A model generated the notes under the pieces. The model had not been told where the DNA came from and searched no databases. It worked only from the letters and a program-made list of their open reading frames with translations. 64,000 bases of DNA from Dyadobacter luticola (lineage in GTDB: Bacteria; Bacteroidota; Bacteroidia; Cytophagales; Spirosomataceae): contig NZ_VCEJ01000005.1 in the NCBI RefSeq assembly GCF_005860805.1, positions 682,001-746,000 on the forward strand. The letters are read 5' to 3'. The position numbers and the translations under genes were made by a program. Positions 25,529 to 33,949 of this stretch are shown here, piece by piece (position 1 is the stretch's first letter; every line of letters begins with the position of its first letter).

Positions 25529-27307
25529 CTACATCCGCTCCGGAACCTCTATGCCCAATAACCCCAAAGCCTTGCGAATTGTTTCAGCAACTGCGGCCGA
25601 TAATGCTACCCGCAAACGGACCGCATCCTGGTCAGGATCAGAGAAAATGGAAACCTCGGCATAAAACTGGTTATAAACCTTCGCCAACTCGAATGCATAC
25701 TGCGAAATCAGCGACGGCGCAAACTCACGGGCAGCATCAGCGACCTTCGAAGGATACTGAGATAACGTAAAAATCAACTCCCGCTCTGCACCTTTTAATA
25801 CGTATTCGGGTGCCGGAATGGTTGCGAGGATACCGGCTTGTTCTGCTTTTCTGGCGATCGAGCGGATCCTTGCGTAAGTATACTGAATAAATGGTCCGGT
25901 ATGACCCTGGAAATCAATCGACTCCTCTGGGTTAAACAACATTCTTTTTTTAGGATCAACCTTCAAGAGATAGTATTTTAATGCGCCCATCGCCAATTGG
26001 TTGTACAGCAATTTGGCTTCGTCTCCGTCAAAATCATCGATTTTTCCCAAGTCCCGCGTCCGGTCTGTCGCAGTCTGCACCATTTGAGCGACCAGGTCGT
26101 CCGCGTCCACCACTGTACCCTCGCGCGATTTCATTTTTCCCGAAGGCAGATCCACCATGCCGTAGCTAATGTGGTAGCAGCCATCGGCGTACGTGCGGCC
26201 GAGGCGTTTTAGGATCGCAAAAAGTACCTTGAAATGATAATCCTGCTCATTACCAACTACCCAGAGATAGCGGTCATTATGAAAATCGTCATTTTTTAAC
26301 TCGGTGGTACCCAAATCCTGTGTAATGTAAACCGAAGTTCCATCACCTCTCAGTACCAGTTTTTCATCCAGGCCTTCCTCACTCAAATTGATCCAAACCG
26401 AATTATCTGGTTTCTTAAAAAAGACACCACTATTGAGTCCTTCTTCAATAATGTCTTTGCCTAAAAGATACGTGTTGGATTCGTAGTAAGTTTTGTCAAA
26501 ACTGACACCGATTTTCTGATACGTTTCGCTAAAACCGGCGTAAACCCAGCCATTCATTTTTTGCCACAAAGCCACGGTTCCTTCGTCGCCTTTTTCCCAA
26601 AGCTGCAATAATGTCTGTGCTTCCAGGATCCACGGCGCTTTTTTCGCAGCTTCCTCCTCAGACATTCCCTGCTCGATCAGCGCGGCGATTTGTTTTTTAT
26701 ATTCTATGTCAAAAATAACGTAATACTTGCCCGCCAGATGGTCGCCCTTCATGCCGCTGGTTTCCGGCGTTTCGCCATTTCCGAGCTCACGATAAGCTAA
26801 CATTGATTTGCAAATGTGGATCCCGCGGTCGTTTACGAGGCAGGTTTTTACTACATCAAAACCGCTCGCTTTTAAAATCCTGGACAAAGAATCACCCAGA
26901 AAGTTGTTTCGCAAATGCCCGAGATGCAGCGGTTTATTGGTATTGGGTGAAGAAAATTCCACCATGACCGACTGTCCGTTTGCCGCAAATGTGCCGAAAG
27001 CCTGGTCGGAGAAGATGTCGTTGAAGAGTTCGAGCCAGGTGCTGTCTTTCAGACTGATATTTAAAAATCCCTGAACCACATTGAACCCGCCGACCACCGG
27101 TGAATTTTCGACTAGATAACTCCCGATCGTCTGCCCGATTTCGGCTGGGGATTTGCGGGTCGCTTTGGTCAAAGAAAAAGTTACGAATGTGTAAAATCCT
27201 TCAAATTCTTTTTTGGTAGGCTGTAAAAGGATGTCGTCCAGGCTGATATCAAAGTGCGTGGTGATGGCCTTTTGAATATCGGATTTTAAAATGTCTTCAA
27301 TCGTCAT
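25529..27307 (-). CDS. argS: Arginine-tRNA ligase
   Basis: Class I aminoacyl-tRNA synthetase of 592 residues charging tRNA-Arg. The N-terminal additional domain is followed by SSPNTNKPLHLGHLRNNFLGD-type sequence carrying the HIGH-equivalent HLGH, and the KMSK region reads KMKSREGTVVD. The DALR anticodon-binding domain closes the protein. The start is placed at 27307 (MTIEDILKSDIQ); the frame could extend to 27325 but adds only six non-family residues. An upstream gap of 160 bases separates it from the divergent unknown exported protein. Confidence 0.97.
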   Translation of the reverse strand: MTIEDILKSDIQKAITTHFDISLDDILLQPTKKEFEGFYTFVTFSLTKATRKSPAEIGQTIGSYLVENSPVVGGFNVVQGFLNISLKDSTWLELFNDIFSDQAFGTFAANGQSVMVEFSSPNTNKPLHLGHLRNNFLGDSLSRILKASGFDVVKTCLVNDRGIHICKSMLAYRELGNGETPETSGMKGDHLAGKYYVIFDIEYKKQIAALIEQGMSEEEAAKKAPWILEAQTLLQLWEKGDEGTVALWQKMNGWVYAGFSETYQKIGVSFDKTYYESNTYLLGKDIIEEGLNSGVFFKKPDNSVWINLSEEGLDEKLVLRGDGTSVYITQDLGTTELKNDDFHNDRYLWVVGNEQDYHFKVLFAILKRLGRTYADGCYHISYGMVDLPSGKMKSREGTVVDADDLVAQMVQTATDRTRDLGKIDDFDGDEAKLLYNQLAMGALKYYLLKVDPKKRMLFNPEESIDFQGHTGPFIQYTYARIRSIARKAEQAGILATIPAPEYVLKGAERELIFTLSQYPSKVADAAREFAPSLISQYAFELAKVYNQFYAEVSIFSDPDQDAVRLRVALSAAVAETIRKALGLLGIEVPERM

Positions 27308-27469
27308 GAAAGATAAGGTAAGCAAGAAGCGGTTTTCCGAAAATGGAAATTCGTTTCCCGAAGTTTTTATTTAAGTGAAATTATTTCTAATATTAATAGT
27401 AATGTTGCCCTTTTTTGATGCAAAATTAGGGTAATTATTCAAGAGAGTTACACCCCTGAGGAAGAAGTT

Positions 27470-29023
27470 ATGAATAGCCTTTTTATAAATCGGTTACGGC
27501 TTTATTTCACTGCTTTACTGGTATCCGCACCGCTGCTGAGCGCCCTGGCGCAGTTGCAGCAATCGGATCGCCTGGAAATCCCGACCAACTCGTCGGCCAG
27601 CGAGCAGTTTGAAGTATTTAGCCTGGGAGAGCAGGGGATTTTATCGGTAGTGCGGGGTAATGAATTTTTCAGCGGGCGGGGCGAGCAGTGGCAATTCGTC
27701 AAATATGATACGACCCTGAAAGCCGTCTGGCGAAATTTTTACAAGCTGGATACCCGGTACATTCCGGTAATGGCCTACAAAGGTGAATCCATCGGATATT
27801 GGTTATTCGCGGAGCCTGATACTGATAAGTTTTTATTTCTCCAACTTAATTACCAGGACGGCACCATCGATACTTTCAAAGGTAACCTGCTTTCGGGGGT
27901 CGATGTCCAGCAATTCAAAGTCATTGGAAGCAAAGCACTGGTTTCCGGATATTACAGGTCGAGGCCGGTAGTGATCGTACATTCTTTTTTCGACCATACT
28001 ACCCGCGTGCTGCCAGGTCTTTTTGAGAAAAATACAGAGCTTAATAATGTAGATATCAATGAAATAGATGGGTATATTAATGTGATAACCTACGCTTACC
28101 GGAAGAAAAACTGCGTGTTTGAGATCAAGACCTATAATTACGACGGCAAGTTCCTGAAAAAAACCACATTGAGCGATCCACGGTATAGCATGATATCCGG
28201 CCAGATCGTCCCCCTGAATGCGGATGATTCTTACCTGATTGGTAACTATTCGGTCGGTTGCACGCAATATTCGCAGGGGTTATATGTGACTCGAATTGAG
28301 GACGATACGCCCACGGATCCGCAGTTTATTGAGTTTTCCGAGTTACAGAATTTCTTTAATTACATGAAACCCAAGCGCCGGGAGCGGATGCTGGAAAAAA
28401 TCGGGAAAAGGAAAAGCCTCGGGAAAGAAAACAGGTTCAGGTACCGGCTGCTGGTGCATGAGCTGATCCAGATGGAAAATGAAATTGTGCTGGTGGCGGA
28501 GGTTTATTACCCCAATCAGCGCGCTGCCAATCCCGTTATTTCCGGCGGACTTTCACGCCCCTACATGTCGCGCGCGCTCGAAGGTTACCGCTATACCCAC
28601 GCGATCGTTTGTGCTTTCGACCGAAACGGAAAGTTTATCTGGGATAACACCATCACCATCAAAGATTTAACAAGTTTCGATTTGCAGGAAATGGTGCAGG
28701 TAACGCCGGTAGATGATTATTTTGTGCTGGCTTATCCGCAGGAGGGTGACATTCACACGGAAGTGATCAGCCGTGATAAAGTAGTGGTGGAGACTGAAAA
28801 ATTCAAGATCGCGCCTAAATCTGATAAAGAAAAGGTGCTCAATAATGAAGACGGTTATTTGTCGCCCTGGTATGGTCAGTATTTCCTGGCATACGGCATG
28901 CAGCGCATCGGCAGTTCGCCGGTAGGGCAGGGGCGAGAAGTTTTTTATGTCAACAAGCTGACTTACAAGACAGAAGACATCGGCAAGGCGGTTAATAAAG
29001 AAGAAGCTTCCCGTCCGAGATAA
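27470..29023 (+). CDS. Exported protein of unknown function
   Basis: A 517-residue protein I do not recognise. It has a signal peptide (YFTALLVSAPLLSALAQ), so it is exported. The mature part is dominated by short alternating hydrophobic and polar strands with repeated Tyr/Phe and Asp, for example DGYINVITYAYRKKNC and DSYLIGNYSVGC, which looks like a beta-propeller or beta-sandwich. A basic helical insert (KPKRRERMLEKIGKRKSLGK) lies near residues 305-325. No catalytic motif, lipobox or sorting domain is visible. It converges on pyrR with six bases between the stops. Confidence 0.75.
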   Translation: MNSLFINRLRLYFTALLVSAPLLSALAQLQQSDRLEIPTNSSASEQFEVFSLGEQGILSVVRGNEFFSGRGEQWQFVKYDTTLKAVWRNFYKLDTRYIPVMAYKGESIGYWLFAEPDTDKFLFLQLNYQDGTIDTFKGNLLSGVDVQQFKVIGSKALVSGYYRSRPVVIVHSFFDHTTRVLPGLFEKNTELNNVDINEIDGYINVITYAYRKKNCVFEIKTYNYDGKFLKKTTLSDPRYSMISGQIVPLNADDSYLIGNYSVGCTQYSQGLYVTRIEDDTPTDPQFIEFSELQNFFNYMKPKRRERMLEKIGKRKSLGKENRFRYRLLVHELIQMENEIVLVAEVYYPNQRAANPVISGGLSRPYMSRALEGYRYTHAIVCAFDRNGKFIWDNTITIKDLTSFDLQEMVQVTPVDDYFVLAYPQEGDIHTEVISRDKVVVETEKFKIAPKSDKEKVLNNEDGYLSPWYGQYFLAYGMQRIGSSPVGQGREVFYVNKLTYKTEDIGKAVNKEEASRPR

Positions 29024-29029
29024 GTTGCG

Positions 29030-29572
29030 CTAATCCACCAGCCAAATGTGGTCAGTTTCGAAACCTTGCTCTTTCCACTCCACCTGTACCCGCTGGCTCG
29101 CCACCGTACTTACTTTCATTCCGGCGTAATCCGGGTCGATGGGCAGCTCGCGGTTGTAGCGGCGGTCGATCAGCACCATTAATTCCACGGCTTTCGGGCG
29201 GCCAAATGCCGTCATCGCATCCAATGCGGCGCGAACCATCCTGCCGGTGGATAATACGTCATCGATTAAGATCACTTTTTTTCCTTCAATGATGAAAGGA
29301 ACGCTGGTTTTGTTCGGTACAAGCGGGGATTCGCGGCGACGGAAATCGTCCCGGTAGAAGGTAGCATCCAGGTAGCCAAGTGAAATGTCCTTGCCGGTAC
29401 GTTCGCGCAATTCCGCCACAATGCGCTCGGCAAAAAAGATCCCTCTCGGCTGCAGGCCCATCACCACAGTATTCGAAAAATCCTGGTGGTTCTCAATCAG
29501 TTGCTGACACAGCCGGCTGATCATTATCTCCAAAAGTGGGCTGCTAAGTATTAAACGTTTTTGGGCTACCAT
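29030..29572 (-). CDS. pyrR: PyrR-type uracil phosphoribosyltransferase/regulator
   Basis: A 180-residue type I phosphoribosyltransferase. The PRPP loop is VILIDDVLSTGRMVRAAL (about 99-116), and VMGLQPRGIFFAE and GYLDATFYRDDF are PyrR signatures. In many bacteria PyrR attenuates pyr mRNA and also has uracil phosphoribosyltransferase activity. Here it stands alone, about 20 kb from pyrB, whose predicted leader is too short for an attenuator, so a salvage enzyme role may dominate; that last step is inference. It is divergent from pth with about 60 bases between starts. Confidence 0.92.
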   Translation of the reverse strand: MVAQKRLILSSPLLEIMISRLCQQLIENHQDFSNTVVMGLQPRGIFFAERIVAELRERTGKDISLGYLDATFYRDDFRRRESPLVPNKTSVPFIIEGKKVILIDDVLSTGRMVRAALDAMTAFGRPKAVELMVLIDRRYNRELPIDPDYAGMKVSTVASQRVQVEWKEQGFETDHIWLVD

Positions 29573-29635
29573 GAAATTTCCCTGAATTTTAGCCTAAATT
29601 AAGTGCTCAAACACGAAATCAAAAACTTTTACCAA

Positions 29636-30196
29636 ATGAAATATTTGATTGCCGGGCTCGGAAATATAGGTCCGGAATATGCCTTTACAAGACATAATGT
29701 AGGCTTTATGGTGCTCGACCGGCTGGCTGCGGAGCATGATTTTAAATTTAGTTTTGAAAAACTGGCTTATGTGGCCGAGTGGAAACACAAGGGGCGGCAG
29801 ATCTATTTTATCAAACCCACCACCTACATGAACCTGAGCGGCAAGGCGATCAGATACTACATGGACCAGTATAAAGTGTCGACCGAAAACACGCTCACGA
29901 TCGTGGATGAGCTGCAATTGCCGTACGGAACATTGCGGATCAAGCCCAAAGGGAGTCACGGCGGGCATAATGGTCTGAAAAATATTGAGGAGCTGCTGGC
30001 TACTTCCGACTATCCGAGATTGCGCTTCGGAATTGGCAATAATTTTCCGCGGGGGCGGCAAGTAGATTACGTTTTGAAAGCATTTTCCAATGAAGAAATG
30101 TCTGAACTACCGGTATTTTTAGACAGGGCAGGGGATATGGTACTTTCGTTTTGTACTTTGGGAATACAGCAGACAATGAATAATTATAACCAATGA
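29636..30196 (+). CDS. pth: Peptidyl-tRNA hydrolase
   Basis: A 186-residue enzyme releasing tRNA from prematurely dropped peptidyl-tRNA. Family blocks are present: LIAGLGNIGPEYAFTRHNVG (catalytic His and Asn near the start), KPTTYMNLSGKAI, and GGHNGLKNIE. The Asp block that usually reads DDLD is VDELQLPYG here. The ATG at 29636 is preferred over a GTG-initiated frame from 29603, which adds 11 residues ahead of the conserved start MKYLIAGLGN. After it the sequence turns strongly AT-rich for 470 bases. Confidence 0.96.
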   Translation: MKYLIAGLGNIGPEYAFTRHNVGFMVLDRLAAEHDFKFSFEKLAYVAEWKHKGRQIYFIKPTTYMNLSGKAIRYYMDQYKVSTENTLTIVDELQLPYGTLRIKPKGSHGGHNGLKNIEELLATSDYPRLRFGIGNNFPRGRQVDYVLKAFSNEEMSELPVFLDRAGDMVLSFCTLGIQQTMNNYNQ

Positions 30197-30460
30197 TTGT
30201 ACTATTTAAAGAAAATATAAATATTTCAAGATAGCATAAAATTTGGATTTAGCTGATTTTTAAGGAATATATAATAACTTATCGTCTCAAAAATAGCATT
30301 TTGTAGGCATTTTGGGACTTAAAATACGATTTTCTTCCAAAGAATATTCCGTTTCGAAAATTTGCCTCAATTTGTAGTTTCAAAATTAATAGTGATATTT
30401 GCATCATGGTTAAGCGAAATAAAAATTGAACTAAACCATGAAGGCGAATAGAAATAGTTT
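30197..30460. other. AT-rich intergenic stretch without a gene
   Basis: The 3' side of pth is followed by AT-rich sequence with no open frame above about a dozen codons. Short runs such as TTAAG, AAAAT and TTTTG recur, but I find no clear repeat unit. The compositional break from the flanking genes is obvious by eye. Confidence 0.6.
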
Positions 30461-30674
30461 TATATTTGCTTTATAATAGAAATTCGCATTTTCACTCTGT
30501 TTCAAGGGGATAGGCGGAGATCAGAAAAATAGGAGTATGATTGAACATCTTCCTCCTTTAAGTAGTTAAAGAGACATTCAGCACTTGTGCTAGCAAAATA
30601 TTAAAGAAAAGAAAAGGTTAAGGGTTTAGGAATAGTCAGTATAAAGCCATCTCCATGAGATGGCTTTATCTTTT
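30461..30674 (+). ncRNA. Candidate small RNA with its own promoter element and terminator
   Basis: TATATTTG (30461-30468) matches the -7 consensus. About 170 bases later a perfect 13-bp terminator stem with a T-run ends the unit, yet no protein is encoded between. The interval contains successive hairpins: AGGAG (30531-30535) / CTCCT (30553-30557) with an inner GAT/ATC pair, CTTTAA-gtag-TTAAAG (30556-30571), and AGCA-cttg-TGCT (30580-30591). A terminator on this strand needs a transcript to end, which supports a non-coding RNA. Read-through from pth is the alternative. No known RNA family was recognised. Confidence 0.35.
30641..30674 (+). terminator. Strong terminator overlapping the ompA-like stop codon
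   Basis: ATAAAGCCATCTC (30641-30653) / GAGATGGCTTTAT (30657-30669), a perfect 13-bp stem with a 3-base loop, then CTTTTT on the plus strand. The right arm contains the stop codon of the opposite-strand OmpA gene. Confidence 0.8.
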
Positions 30675-32054
30675 TATAGGCTCGGCCCAAACTTCCACCC
30701 TCCGATTCGATTTTTTAAGTACCTCCGACTGGTTCATCTTGCTCGGCTGAGCAGAACCAAAGCCGCTTCCATCAATCCTTGCACCCGAAATCCCTTTGCC
30801 CGTCAGATAACTTTTTACAGTCTCTACCCTTTTGTTGGAAAGTTCCAGGTTTTTTTCGAAGCTGCCCGTATTGTCAGTATGTCCTTTGAGCAGGATTTTT
30901 AGCTCCGGGCGTTTTTGAAAATAGCTGACGATTGAATCCAGCGGGGTGCTTGCGCCATCTTCCAGCACGTCGGTACCTTGCTGAAAATAAATGGTCGAAA
31001 GCGGTGCGGAGTAGGTTTCCGGCGATAAGCTGATCAGCGATTTAACTTCCTCAAAACGGTTGTTGGTACGCACATTCACACTTTTCGACTGGAAACCATC
31101 GGCCTGCGCGGAAATTTTGTAAGATTCATGCGGGGTTAACTCAACCGTGTAAACGCCCTGCACCGTTTTTGTTTGTGCCACCAGGGAATCGTTCGCGGAC
31201 TTACGGACTAAAACTTCTGCATTATCCACCGGTTTAAGATTTTCCCCATCGTAAACGCGCCCGGTTACCAGCGCCAGATTTTTGTTCCTGCCGGTTTTTT
31301 CAGGCGCGGGCGATTCTTTGACGGGCTCTTCTTCCTCTTCCTGCGCAGTTTCTTTCGGCGGCTTCGCTATTGTCTGGTAACTTCTTCTGACAAAAACCGG
31401 CGTCATCACCCGGTCGTATAATCTTATTAAAACGATAGATCCGCCGCTCGATTCGTGGCCTGCGATCAAGTCGTCCTGAAATAAATTCAGCACCTGGTCA
31501 GCGTCGAGCATACCTTCTGTTCCCGGATCTTTAAACTCCACTTTGGACTGACCGTTGATATACATCTTGATCATTTTCGTCTCAAAATCGCGGGAATACA
31601 CATAATGTACATATTGATTGGCCCGCACCGGCGCTTTTTCACTGATCGCGTAGTCATAGAAATTCAGCTTGCCGTCGTAGATGTAGCTGCCGTAATCGCT
31701 TTTTCGGTTCTTGAAATCCAATACCCTTTTCCAGCTGTCGAGTTCGGTCATTTTGAAATAAATTTCAACGGTAAAGGATTTGTTTAGAAAACCTTTGGCC
31801 TCTTCATTGTTGAACTGCAGCCCGCTGCCATTTTCAAACTGATAGATCGTCCGGGTGAGATAATCGGCGCCGGGAATTTTTTCCTTAACATACTGTCCGG
31901 GCTGACCCAGTGGCCGCAAAGCAATCCCGCCGCTCTCGATCGGGTTCAGGCCATTATTAAAATCGTAGGTCCACTGATTTTGTGAAAATGAATAATTGGC
32001 CAGCAAAAGGAGCACAATGATCAGCGGCCATCTCACAATTTTTTTATTAACCAT
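30666..32054 (-). CDS. OmpA-family protein with LamG-like domain
   Basis: A 462-residue envelope protein. The start at 32054 opens a signal peptide (WPLIIVLLLLANYSFSQ); a longer frame to 32192 runs into the divergent gene and is rejected. Domains in order: a concanavalin/LamG-like domain at about 27-235 (YFKMTELDSWKRVLDF, YINGQSKVEF), an acidic Glu-rich linker near 240-255, a PEGA-like sandwich (LVTGRVYDGENLKPV, about 270), and a C-terminal OmpA peptidoglycan-binding domain with GHTDNTGSFEKNLELSNKRV (about 395-415) and SNRRVEVW near the end. It probably links outer membrane and cell wall. It is divergent from the DMT transporter gene. Confidence 0.88.
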   Translation of the reverse strand: MVNKKIVRWPLIIVLLLLANYSFSQNQWTYDFNNGLNPIESGGIALRPLGQPGQYVKEKIPGADYLTRTIYQFENGSGLQFNNEEAKGFLNKSFTVEIYFKMTELDSWKRVLDFKNRKSDYGSYIYDGKLNFYDYAISEKAPVRANQYVHYVYSRDFETKMIKMYINGQSKVEFKDPGTEGMLDADQVLNLFQDDLIAGHESSGGSIVLIRLYDRVMTPVFVRRSYQTIAKPPKETAQEEEEEPVKESPAPEKTGRNKNLALVTGRVYDGENLKPVDNAEVLVRKSANDSLVAQTKTVQGVYTVELTPHESYKISAQADGFQSKSVNVRTNNRFEEVKSLISLSPETYSAPLSTIYFQQGTDVLEDGASTPLDSIVSYFQKRPELKILLKGHTDNTGSFEKNLELSNKRVETVKSYLTGKGISGARIDGSGFGSAQPSKMNQSEVLKKSNRRVEVWAEPIKR

Positions 32055-32057
32055 TTT

Positions 32058-32107
32058 CAAAAATATGAAAACTGGCGGGGTAAGCCCAGGTGCATGCCGT
32101 ATTTTTG
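32058..32107. promoter_or_regulatory. Mirror-placed TATTTTTG elements in the OmpA/DMT gap
   Basis: TATTTTTG (TAnnTTTG) occurs at 32100-32107 on the plus strand, 20 bases before the transporter GTG. The same octamer lies on the minus strand at 32065-32058, only 3 bases before the OmpA-like ATG. Together they form an 8-bp inverted repeat 34 bases apart. Confidence 0.4.
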
Positions 32108-32127
32108 AAACATAATTGTTGCTGCGT

Positions 32128-33018
32128 GTGAAAAATATTGGCATTGGTATTCTGTTTTCAATTTTGTGGTCGTCGGCTTCCGTCGCGACCAAGTTTGGTG
32201 TTCAATCGGCTGCTCCTCTGATACTTGCGAATGTCCGCTTCTTTATTGCCGGGATTTTGCTGCTCTCATTTTCCTATCTTTTTGGCAAAGATGCATCTTA
32301 CCGTTTGCCGACAAAATCAGAATTTAAGAAGCTCGCCCTGTTCGGATTTCTGAATACAACGCTGTACCTCGGGCTCTACGTGTGTGCCATGAAATACACC
32401 GCCGCCGGAATCGGAAGCCTGGCAGTCTCGACCAATCCGCTCATTATCGTGCTTTTGTCATCGTGGTGGCTGCACCGCCGACCTAAATCCGAGGAGTGGG
32501 CAGGGATTGTTTTGGGAATGTTGGGGGTAGGATTGGCAACTTATCCGCTCCTGGCCGATAGCTACACCACATTGGGAGGATTGTCACTTCTGTTGACTAG
32601 CATGGTAGCCGTCTCGGCCGCCAGCGTTTATTATGCTACGGTAAAATGGGAATTGCCGAATCTGCTTATTAATGGCTGGCAGGTTTTTCTGGGCGGAATT
32701 TTTCTGATACCCGCTACATTAACTTTAAGTGATTTTTCAACCACCGTCTGGGACGGCATGTTTTGGGGTTCAGTACTTTGGCTCAGCCTGGCGGTGTCAA
32801 TCGTAGGATTGATCTGCTGGTTCTATTTACTCAAAATCGATACCGTCAAAGCCTCTTTGTGGCTCTTTCTTTGCCCGCTTTTCGGCTTCTTCTTTGCCTG
32901 GTGGCTCATGTCCGAGCCGATTACGATTTACACCATAGCTGGTACCTGCCTCGTAGTGGGAGGCTTGTATGCAGGTCAAAGAAATAAATTGGCTGCCAAG
33001 AAAGTTGATCAGGTCTAG
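32128..33018 (+). CDS. DMT-superfamily (EamA) transporter
   Basis: A 296-residue inner-membrane transporter with ten hydrophobic segments in two EamA repeats. The first repeat starts ILFSILWSSASVATKFGV and includes VRFFIAGILLLSF. The second includes GGIFLIPATLTL and LKIDTVKASLWLFLCPLFGF, the family hairpin near the end. Such proteins export amino acids, metabolites or drugs; the substrate cannot be told from sequence. GTG at 32128 is chosen over a TTG at 32116 that adds four residues; no ATG exists. The C-terminus ends in a short basic tail. Confidence 0.9.
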   Translation: MKNIGIGILFSILWSSASVATKFGVQSAAPLILANVRFFIAGILLLSFSYLFGKDASYRLPTKSEFKKLALFGFLNTTLYLGLYVCAMKYTAAGIGSLAVSTNPLIIVLLSSWWLHRRPKSEEWAGIVLGMLGVGLATYPLLADSYTTLGGLSLLLTSMVAVSAASVYYATVKWELPNLLINGWQVFLGGIFLIPATLTLSDFSTTVWDGMFWGSVLWLSLAVSIVGLICWFYLLKIDTVKASLWLFLCPLFGFFFAWWLMSEPITIYTIAGTCLVVGGLYAGQRNKLAAKKVDQV

Positions 33019-33042
33019 CCGGGCAGGCTTAGCCGGCCGCGC

Positions 33043-33834
33043 TTAGTCGTCGATCAGGATTTCGCCTTTGAGGTAAAGTTTCGCCTGGCCTCCGATGAAA
33101 ACGCGGTCGCCGTTTAGTTCACATTTCAAAAATCCGCCTCTTTTTGACAGCTGACATGCCGAAAGCTGCTCTTTTGAAAGCCGCTCAGCCCAGTAAGGAA
33201 TCAATGTGGTATGCGCCGAGCCAGTCACAGGATCTTCGTCGATACCCGATTGTGGAGCGAAAAAGCGTGAAACAAAATCCACTTCATCGCCGGCAGCGGT
33301 CACGATAATGCCGCGTGCGGGAATGGTGGAAAGAATAATAATGTCTAATTCAAGGTTTCTGACCACTTCTTCGGATTCTACCACAACCATATAATCGGTT
33401 TTTCCTTTGTAGACTTCCAGTAAGGTGGTGGTATTGAGGCTTTCAACCAATGCTGGCGGCGGTACGGCAACATGGTAATTGTCGGCGGGGAAATTCAGTG
33501 TCAGCCAGTCCTCCTTGCAATCAACCCGGAGCTCACCGCTTTTCGATTGAAAAATGATGGTTTTTCCTTCGTAATTCTGAATATTAAAAATCACATAAGC
33601 TGCCGCGAGCGTCGCATGGCCGCAAAGATCAACCTCCACCGAAGGGGTAAACCAGCGAATGTCAAAACCGGATTCATTGGGTATGTAAAAAGCAGTTTCA
33701 GCAAGATTATTTTCTGCTGCAATGCTGATCATGATATCATCGGGTAACCATGTTTCGAGGGGGATAATTGCCGCAGGGTTTCCGCCAAAAAGTTTATCGG
33801 TGAAAGCGTCAATCTGGTATATCGCTAGTTTCAT
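33043..33834 (-). CDS. PhzF-family isomerase/epimerase-like protein
   Basis: A 263-residue protein with the diaminopimelate-epimerase-like fold of the PhzF family. Opening IYQIDAFTDKLFGGNPAAI and the catalytic Glu in NNLAETAFY (about 45) are standard, as are VDLCGHATLAAAYV (about 70-83) and EDPVTGSAH (about 207-215). Most PhzF proteins in non-phenazine bacteria have unknown substrates. The gene is single, 115 bases downstream of trehalase on the same strand with a hairpin between, so co-transcription is doubtful. Confidence 0.93.
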   Translation of the reverse strand: MKLAIYQIDAFTDKLFGGNPAAIIPLETWLPDDIMISIAAENNLAETAFYIPNESGFDIRWFTPSVEVDLCGHATLAAAYVIFNIQNYEGKTIIFQSKSGELRVDCKEDWLTLNFPADNYHVAVPPPALVESLNTTTLLEVYKGKTDYMVVVESEEVVRNLELDIIILSTIPARGIIVTAAGDEVDFVSRFFAPQSGIDEDPVTGSAHTTLIPYWAERLSKEQLSACQLSKRGGFLKCELNGDRVFIGGQAKLYLKGEILIDD

Positions 33835-33868
33835 GAAAAGGATTTAGTCGTTTAAGTAATTACAAGGT

Positions 33869-33915
33869 ATTAAAAATATTCCCCATTCGGGGAGCTGCGT
33901 CGGTAAATTTTTAAT
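33869..33915 (-). terminator. Nested inverted repeat after trehalase
   Basis: Outer arms ATTAAAAAT (33869-33877) / ATTTTTAAT (33907-33915) enclose a CCCC-attc-GGGG hairpin (33881-33892) that is followed by a T-rich run on the minus strand. Likely the trehalase terminator, although the GC stem is short. Confidence 0.45.
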
Positions 33916-33949
33916 ATTATTTATTAGAATGAGATAAAAATAATTGTAA

